Of a stretch of 64,000 nt of DNA, positions 57,178 to 64,000 are shown piece by piece. Below the pieces are notes generated by a model, which saw only the letters and a list, made by a program, of their open reading frames with translations, was not told the DNA's origin and made no database searches. The DNA lies in NCBI GenBank assembly GCA_963942565.1, contig OZ012684.1, positions 62,705,160 to 62,769,159 of the forward strand, read 5' to 3'. The stretch's first letter is position 1. Every line of letters starts with the position of its first letter. The stretch is from Maea johnstoni. Lineage: Eukaryota > Annelida > Polychaeta > Spionida > Magelonidae. Both the position numbers and the translations under genes were made by a program.

Positions 57178-57476
57178 AAGTCTTATGAGACAAAGGCGTT
57201 CAACTTCCTCTAGATGAGTTTACATGTCTATGGCCAGGAGAATCTATAAATAGAACCCGGTTCTTGTATTCATGGGACGCTTCTGGGGGAGAACTGGAGG
57301 AGAATGCTTCATGTTACCAGTCAGTGGTCGTTTAAAGTCTTTAATGTTGTTAAAAGGCAATAGAAGTACTGACCTTTAGGCTGGGATGTTGGCTATTATT
57401 ATACCTTAAACGATTTTGGTTGTGTATATTGGCATGATAGCCGTTTTGGCTACGTTGAACGCCTTTGTCTCATAAG
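57178..57476. repeat. 23-bp perfect inverted repeat flanking about 250 bp
   Basis: CTTATGAGACAAAGGCGTTCAAC near 57181-57203 is matched by its exact reverse complement near 57452-57474. It could be the termini of a small DNA element; no target duplication recognised. Confidence 0.5.
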
Positions 57477-57515
57477 CCTTTGCTATGCCTGAAATGACTT
57501 GAGTATGTATTTGTC

Positions 57516-57648
57516 CAAATTAAAACAGCTCCTTATAATTGCGAAATGCATTTCAAATGATCCCTGCATAGTACCAAATGTTTGTACGAAATTCCAATCT
57601 AACCATAAACCTTGTTTGGTATCTGAAATAAGGAGCTTTTCAATTTAG
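57516..57648. repeat. Small inverted-repeat (MITE-like) sequence
   Basis: AAATT(A/G)AAA(A/C)AGCTCCTTAT at the left is mirrored by ATAAGGAGCTTTTCAATTT at the right of a 133-bp segment. The arms are about 25 bp with mismatches. Confidence 0.45.
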
Positions 57649-58240
57649 ATATTGTCTCCTACACACATCATGTACAAAAGGTTGGTAATTGCCATCCTTT
57701 GCTGTATTGAACTGGTTTGAGGAACTGTTTAGAATGTAGGGCACTTAAAGTGGCCATCAGTCCATTAACAGTGTGTTGGAAACGAAAGTCTTTGATCTGT
57801 TTTAATGTATGGCAACATGTATAATGGATTCCCTGTAATAGTGCCAACAGAATGATGGTGGCTGTTCAAATGAATCCACTTAATTTATGTTTGTTTAGAT
57901 TTTAGATGATTTCCCATAGTAGTACCTGCTTCACTGTTCAATAAATAGATAGGTAGATAAATAGACAGTGCTAAGGCTCCTGACATTCAACATAGACTTA
58001 GGTTATTACTTTTTGTCCTTAATGTTATTAGGGTGATCCATTTGAAAAATGTTAAAAATGAGCCTTATAACTTTTTGCTTAAAATCTCCAATTGACCCTT
58101 TTTTGCATTTTTAAAATTAACGCGTAGAAATAGGAAAATGCTTGTTATAGTCACCAAATGTTACCATGGGGGAAAGGTAGACAAGTGTATAGGCACAGGA
58201 GTTCAAGATATTTGGTCTTTGACAGCTGATGATGAGATTT

Positions 58241-58693
58241 TTAATCAAACAGGAGACTAGACACACCCCTCTCACTCTGCTGTGCGTAGTAATCTCCTTT
58301 GATGTTAGCAATGGCATAGTCCGCGTCATCCAGGCCGTCCTTGAGCATCCTCAGGTTGTGCAGTAGGTCCTCCTGGCTCTTGACCAGCAGTCTGGCCGAC
58401 ACTGTCTTATAGTAGACATAGTTATAGGCCTTGGGGCTGGGGTGCAGGTAGGCTGTGCAGTCATCGCCAGGGTACACATCCTCGTGGCTGACATTGTCAT
58501 AGGTGTCAGACCCATAGCTCACACTGAGCTCACCATCGCTGGGGTGGGATGCGGATCTCAGAGCATCACTGCTGCATTCTGTGTGCTGCTGCTGCTGGGG
58601 AAGATCCTCGTATACCATTGTTTCTGTTTGCTGGCTCTGTTCACAGGCCGCTTCCTCTGTTGTGAGGACGAGATCATCATTTGCTTCAGCCAT
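58241..58693 (-). CDS. Uncharacterised 150-residue acidic protein
   Basis: Complete frame ATG to TAA on the minus strand (MAEANDDLVLTTEEA... to ...GVSSLLFD). I do not recognise the family. Residues 1-80 are acidic and rich in Gln, Ser and Asp with no hydrophobic segment, probably disordered. Residues about 85-150 look folded: an aromatic stretch AYNYVYYKTVSARLL, then a helical segment SQEDLLHNLRMLKDGLDDAD and AIANIKGDYY. No signal peptide or membrane helix is seen. Composition is much more GC-rich than the flanks and codons look used, unlike chance frames here. A splice acceptor (TTTTTCAG, exon edge 58755) sits 62 bp before the ATG, so an untranslated first exon probably lies upstream. Convergent with WDR18. 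The helical C-terminal half hints at an adaptor or complex subunit, which is inference only. Confidence 0.75.
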   Translation of the reverse strand: MAEANDDLVLTTEEAACEQSQQTETMVYEDLPQQQQHTECSSDALRSASHPSDGELSVSYGSDTYDNVSHEDVYPGDDCTAYLHPSPKAYNYVYYKTVSARLLVKSQEDLLHNLRMLKDGLDDADYAIANIKGDYYAQQSERGVSSLLFD

Positions 58694-58755
58694 TGTGTTC
58701 TGACGCAGAGGGAAGATTCAAGCTAGCTTATTTCCTGCTTCAAATGTACACAAAC
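58694..58755 (-). other. 5' UTR segment with upstream splice acceptor
   Basis: Reading the minus strand, GCTTTTTCAG ends an intron at 58756, followed by 62 bp of leader before the ATG at 58691-58693. The first exon and promoter are not located. Confidence 0.5.
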
Positions 58756-58877
58756 CTGAAAAAGCAAAATTCAATATTTAAGAATCGTATAGCAGTAATT
58801 CATGTACTCTTTCAGTATGCTCATTTGCCTGAAATAGGTTTTAATGTCATTTTGGTTCTCAACCGCCAAAACTGTTA

Positions 58878-58938
58878 TTCCACCCCCCCCCCCCCAAAAA
58901 AAAATAATAATAATGATAATAATAATAACAATAATAAA
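58878..58938. repeat. Poly(C), poly(A) and (ATA)n run
   Basis: About 14 C, then 9 A, then imperfect AAT/ATA triplets. Confidence 0.9.
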
Positions 58939-59743
58939 GAAACAAACAAAATAAAAAGCAATACATGTAAAGAGGTACAATAGCTATATACTGGAAAACA
59001 TAACACCAAGAAGTTATTTTGTACACAAAACATCATATCTTTAACAAAAATTCTGCCTTAATCAAAGCAAAACAAAAAATTGTCTTCTAACGCATCGATT
59101 GAATACAACATTCGATAAATGGGTTGTTACATTGCTCTAGGTCATATAGTTTATATGTTTCTCGGAGGAGATATCATGAATTATGATAGATGTGAGAATG
59201 CAGGACAAAGCACGATGCTAGAGTACTCAATTTTGTTTAGTTATTTTCTTACATATGTTTCATAGTGAGTGTGTTAAAGGATCTCCAATGATGGCATAAA
59301 CGCGTAACATTTCCTACGAAATTGGTTTAAGTTGCATTCAGAGGCGGTTGCAAACATCTCCGTAGTCGTGATATTACAAAGATTTGTTTAACTTAAAATT
59401 CCCCGACGGCGGAACGGACACTTTATAGGATAATCACAGAACGGAGGATACTTGTTGTCTTTCATCATAATAGTCTCACATTTCCATATTTTTCTGTCCT
59501 CTATGATTGTAGTAAACTTTGCGTTTCATACACTGTCAGTGTTTGGGCAACTCAACTTTAAAAGTTTGAATAACTGAAACAACTATAATAGAACACTAGT
59601 ATTACAAAAACGTAATGAAGGTATATAGAATCTATGAAAAAACGAAAAAAAAAACCCAAAAAAGTGTTTACAATGACAGACGGCAAGAGGTAGTGATACG
59701 TCATACGTTGACCTATTGAGCCTATGGTCATTAACAGGTCTGC

Positions 59744-59875
59744 CACAGTCTAAAAAAGCAAAGGAAAACGAATAAAGGCGTCTTTGTTTGTTTTCTTATA
59801 CGTGATGTTATGGGTTTGATAAGAAACAAACCAAAGACGCATTTTATTCGTTTTTCCTTTACTTTTCAGACTGTG
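59744..59875. repeat. Foldback hairpin element, about 57-bp arms
   Basis: CACAGTCT(A/G)AAAA to GCGTCTTTG(G)TTTGTTTTCTTAT-like text occurs as inverted copies around a loop of about 18 bp. There are a few mismatches and one-base gaps between arms. It could be a MITE relic or a structured RNA. No clear target duplication. Confidence 0.6.
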
Positions 59876-60075
59876 ACAGTCATCTTTGATCAGGACTAGC
59901 TTTACCTGTGCCATCCACACATGTCCTCTCCTACACATAAATAGTAAACAGCTACAAGATACTCTAAGCTGCTGTCAAGATGTTTCTGGATCCAGAAGAC
60001 TTAGAGGACGACTTAAAAGGAAGCGTAATAACTGCGTGGGAAATAGTGTGTCTCCCTCACCAACACATTGAATAT

Positions 60076-62004
60076 ATGATCCGCTTGACTATGATAGGGG
60101 TTCCCCTATTTGTTTACGCTGGGAGCATATTTCACGGATGGGGTGACTAGTTGGCAGGGCTGTGCCTGACTGTGCCTAGGGCCCACAGCTTCACGACTAA
60201 GAGGATTAGTTTCCCTGTCATGTTATCATTACCAGAGAAAACTAACACAACTTGAGGGCGGGCACACTAGTAAGCTGCCTCAATACATACATGAGTCCAG
60301 GTCTGACCCGTACCTGGTCCACATGCTGCGCTAAGCGTAGAATTTGAACGGAGTAAAATTTAGAATAAATGTGATACTCTTCCTCCGCATTAATCTTTCC
60401 TCGATATTTGTGAAGTTTGAAGGTCCCCTGTCAACAATTGAGGGTAGAAGCTTCGTTTGAAAACACTACGCATGCTTTTTTTAAAGTTTTTTTTACCCCA
60501 AAAGTCTTGGACCCTAGTGTGAGAGTACGTTTGTGATGCGTTATGTATTCCTCATCAGAAGACCTTTCAAACAAACTGTTAAATGAAAACTAAGTGTGTG
60601 GCAAACTGACTTTTACTCCACACATTTGCATCCTATATGCACTTATGGGCTGACAACTTGGACATAACTCGTCAAAAGGTAACCACTTGAATAATGCTTA
60701 CTAAAAATTGTTAAACTTGACAGAAACAACTAAACTTTCGAATTTAATTTAACATTTTACATTATGGACTCAAATTGAATCAGTTGTATTCTTTTTTAAG
60801 GTAATAAAGACCGAGGCTGATGCATGTCCAAAATTGCACACTGCGCGTATTTACCTATAGGAAAATCTATCTTAGATAACCTAAAATACATTGCTTCGCA
60901 ATTATTCTCTCAGTTTAAAAGCAAACGCCGAGCTATCGTTATTCATATGTTACTTGTAACTCAACGATAGTTTGCAATTACTGATTTGCAAGCATCCTAA
61001 AAAACTGCATCTCTCTTTGTAGTCTCGGAATACCACTTCATACCTACATATGTACGTAAGGAATAAACATTGAACTAGTAAAATAAAACAAGTAAAGTCA
61101 CCGCGGGTGGTATAGGGCCACTCAGATCAGCATACGACAATGCACTCTACTTTTGGATCACTAAATCAACACATTCATGTTAAGGAAGCTTAGGAAGTTC
61201 CCTTAATTTGACTCAGTTTTTCATTTTCCTTACTTATATTAGACAATTCACCCCAGCCAAGGCATATGCTGCCTGAGAGCACCTTGAATGAGGAATACAC
61301 TCAACACCACAACAGTACCCTCCAGCAGAGTGTAAGATATTTTGGTTAACAATCTGAAGAAAAGACCTGCATACTGTTATCAAAAAGGAACTCTTACCCA
61401 CAGTTATTGACCGGAGACATTCAGATTACGCAACTGTGGAGAAAAGATCAATACGAAGGCAGGGTATCATCCTTCATCAACATTTACTCCCTTAAAATCT
61501 TATAACCTTTTCTTTTATTGAATTTTCGTTGAACATGAGAAAAAGTGTATCTCTGCCTATCCTTCAAATGCTTTTGGTTGCAAGATTTAACCATATTAGT
61601 CCTGCTGCTTCTGGCAACTCGCTGACTGTCGAGTGACCCTTGAATATAGTACATATAGTAAGGTTTGCCTACTGCTGAGTGTTAATGCTGCCACCCCTAT
61701 ATGCACTGCTCACCGTTTGTTGATACAGGTAAAATGTTAATTGACACAAGAGTTGAAGCGGTCAGGGGGAAAAGGAACTACAAACTAACGAGGCGAAGTC
61801 GCCAGTCTCTTGTAAGTCTGCGCCTGTGTCTACAAGCCTTGAAGCTTACTTAGCAGAGGAAACATCCGCCTATGTACACCTGACTGAAGCCTAAATTGAG
61901 GGTGTAAGACCACTTGAAACACAAAGCACTCGTATGGGTGTACACCACAACATACACTACTTAGGGGGTATGGCATTGTATGGACCCCCCAATTTAGCCA
62001 TTTA

Positions 62005-62005
<1 letters not shown>
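60076..62005. other. Intergenic sequence, mostly unrecognised
   Basis: Contains dispersed repeat copy 2 (60340-60600). No coding exon, RNA gene or other element could be supported in the rest. Confidence 0.4.
60340..60600. repeat. Dispersed repeat, copy 2
   Basis: Diverged counterpart of 14700-14935, sharing GAATTTGAAC(G/A)GAGTAAAA at one side and ATTCCTCATCAGAAGACC with following TTTCAA at the other. Confidence 0.5.

Positions 62006-62075
<70 letters not shown>
62006..62075. repeat. (GA)n microsatellite
   Basis: About 70 bp of uninterrupted GA. Confidence 0.95.
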
Positions 62076-62080
<5 letters not shown>

Positions 62081-62355
62081 GATATAGACTTTCAGACGTG
62101 TATAGTAGACACCACATCCCTATAGCTATTAATTGTTAGTGTAAAGTGATCTCAGCCGAGGAAAGAAGTATAAGGTAAACATGTGGATCTCTGTGTCTGT
62201 CCCATTGCCTATAGGGGTTGATGGTCAAGTCCTACCCTAGGAACCTAGTCCCTGAAAATTTCCCCACTTAGCTAACCAATCAGGATTGTAAAACTACCAA
62301 CGACCTATAGATGGGACCATGGGTTTTATTATCTCTAGTAGTCGCGTGGGGTATA

Positions 62356-62492
<137 letters not shown>

Positions 62493-62988
62493 CCTAGGTT
62501 CTAGGTTGCTCGTGTCGGTGATGAGTCGTGTTATCAGCCCTGGGACCACCAGCGCGCCCCAAGGGCACGTCATCATCCCGCCATGATGAGTTCCAGGGTG
62601 CAGCATCTCTATGCTATACCACCAGATTTAAGGGCGGCCCTGTAGTAAAACACTACTCAAATTGCTCTTACTCCGTCTTCACATACTGTTTTATCCTTAT
62701 CGCAGGAAACTGCAGTCAATATAAACATGCTTGTGATTTCTCAGTAAGCAGAGTATCTGAACGACGTAATGGTCCATGGCCTGATGGAGATAGGTGCCTA
62801 GCGTTAAAGATATTCGCCAGTGTTAGTATATACAACAACCAGCACCATAGGTATCTCCCATCTTCCGCAGCGAGTGGATAAATGGACCGTTTATCGGCAT
62901 ATAATGGCACTTTTTTCAAACATCGACAAGGATATCAGCCTCCATAACATATCCCCTTACCCTCTCATGTTTAATGGGAAACATACAT

Positions 62989-62989
<1 letters not shown>

Positions 62990-63026
<37 letters not shown>

Positions 63027-63047
63027 TAGTAGTAGTAGCCTAGCATC

Positions 63048-63104
<57 letters not shown>

Positions 63105-63134
63105 TAGTAGTAGTAGTAGTAGTAGCCTAGCATC

Positions 63135-63167
<33 letters not shown>

Positions 63168-63206
63168 TAGTAGTAGTAGCCTAGCATCAGAAGTAGTAGT
63201 AGTAGC

Positions 63207-63270
<64 letters not shown>
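62990..63270. repeat. (GTA)n array with recurring CCTAGCATCAG spacers
   Basis: Four GTA blocks separated by TTAGTAGTAGTAGCCTAGCATCAG-type breaks at about 63026-63050, 63105-63138 and 63168-63192. The spacer itself has been copied, so a unit larger than the triplet has been duplicated. Confidence 0.9.
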
Positions 63271-63272
<2 letters not shown>

Positions 63273-63300
63273 TGTGATGCAGTACCAACATCGTGATTAG

Positions 63301-63689
63301 AAGTTGCAGTGGTCTACATGCCTTCTGTCAAGCCTCTGTTTGCAACCCAGCTTCTCGCTTCCCAAACCTCTTTCAACTGGGGAAGTGGACAAAGTGCGCT
63401 TGTTTGGGTAAATGCAGGGTCGCTTTTAACTGATATCTAATCTGAATAATGTTAGCTTTAGGCCAGCTCGATTATGGTTAACAGATGGCAACCACGAGTA
63501 TCTGCTTTACTTGTGATAACTAACTGCATGCATATTAACACATGCAGCTGTCATAAAGGTAAAAGGTATTCGGTTTATAGTCTTGTATCCACCGAAGTGC
63601 TCGCACTACCTTCCTCCCCTAGCAGGCCTGTACACACGGAAACCATTTCAATCCCCCGAGGGATATGCCATAGCAGTTGGCAGCATATA
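63301..63689. other. Intergenic sequence, nothing recognised
   Basis: A 76-codon plus-strand frame (63474-63704) shows no motif. Confidence 0.4.
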
Positions 63690-63694
63690 GTGCA

Positions 63695-63870
63695 CAAACT
63701 CTAAGCACTGCCTTATTAATGCTAGGTAATCATTTTGCAGCTGGGTAGACTGAGGCAATATGGAATAAACTGTCTCGCCCAAGGACAGACCAAAGTGCCC
63801 CGGCCGGGAATTCATACACTCTTTTCTTTAAATTTCTAGCAATGAAAACGACTGGTCCGCGTTTTACCCC
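63695..63870 (-). mobile_element. tRNA-derived SINE-like remnant
   Basis: On the minus strand GAATTCCCGGCCGGGGC resembles a one-base-altered tRNA B box plus T-stem. It is followed by CTTGGGCGAGACAG, TGCCTCAGTCTACCCAG and CTGCAAAATGATTACC, phrases that recur in tRNA-related SINE bodies of invertebrates. The identification rests on remembered motifs; ends are approximate. Confidence 0.45.
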
Positions 63871-64000
63871 TCATTTGAAAATATAACGGAGGGACTTTTT
63901 GCTTGTTATGGTTGAATATGTCATGATCTCCAAGACATACATCATAGACAGCTTGGACACTTATATTTAGGATTACAAATCAACATCTACACACCGTTAC

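Larger units (their letters stand above)
54062..58240. other. Region between convergent genes
   Basis: No coding region supported. It contains a dispersed repeat (56340-56620) and two small inverted-repeat structures near 57.2-57.65 kb. Part may be 3' UTR of the minus-strand gene ending at 58241. A TTTATT (reverse AATAAA) at about 54754 is one possible end. Confidence 0.4.

Noticed and set aside
62820-63300. Poly-Val/poly-Ser ORFs (also 26667-26942)
   Set aside because: Translations of GTA triplet repeats with no flanking protein motif.

Overview
The window is eukaryotic (animal) genomic DNA. It is AT-rich, its genes are split by introns with GT..AG borders, and it holds long TA/GA/GTA microsatellites and many transposon relics. 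Protein similarity points to a metazoan: a CYP2-like (clan 2) cytochrome P450 and an ortholog of WDR18. The SINE-like and TACATGTA-type repeats would suit a marine invertebrate (lophotrochozoan or non-vertebrate deuterostome), but the species cannot be fixed from the sequence alone.

Layout. 1-8.3 kb: no gene recognised; microsatellites, a minisatellite, a GC-richer patch and a hairpin element. 8.3-18.7 kb (+): a CYP2-like P450, four exons seen (8297-8415, 9266-10113, 18000-18132, 18485-18675), first exon missing. Its 7.9-kb intron holds a 1.74-kb element with terminal inverted repeats and internal duplications, a 70-bp minisatellite and a small foldback MITE with a 9-bp target duplication. 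18.7-29.2 kb: gene-poor, with a 1.03-kb foldback element (9-bp target duplication), microsatellites and a SINE remnant. 29.2-40.3 kb: a tandem array of about seven 0.6-0.79-kb units, rich in TGACGTCA palindromes, split by a very young 6.08-kb LTR element that encodes only Gag. 41-54 kb (+): WDR18, nine exons seen, with a CpG-rich promoter-like region upstream, two hAT-like MITEs in intron 6 and a 4.76-kb foldback element in the last intron. 58.2-58.8 kb (-): a 150-residue protein of unknown family, convergent with WDR18. 59-64 kb: hairpin element, microsatellites, SINE-like remnant.

The host genes are unrelated housekeeping/metabolic genes: a microsomal monooxygenase, a ribosome-assembly factor and an unknown protein. 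The distinctive content is the mobile DNA, namely the gag-only LTR element with an intact ORF and near-identical LTRs, the array whose two outermost units are almost identical to each other, and several foldback elements with readable target duplications. Exon borders were placed by reading frame, splice sites and remembered family alignments; no database search was run.
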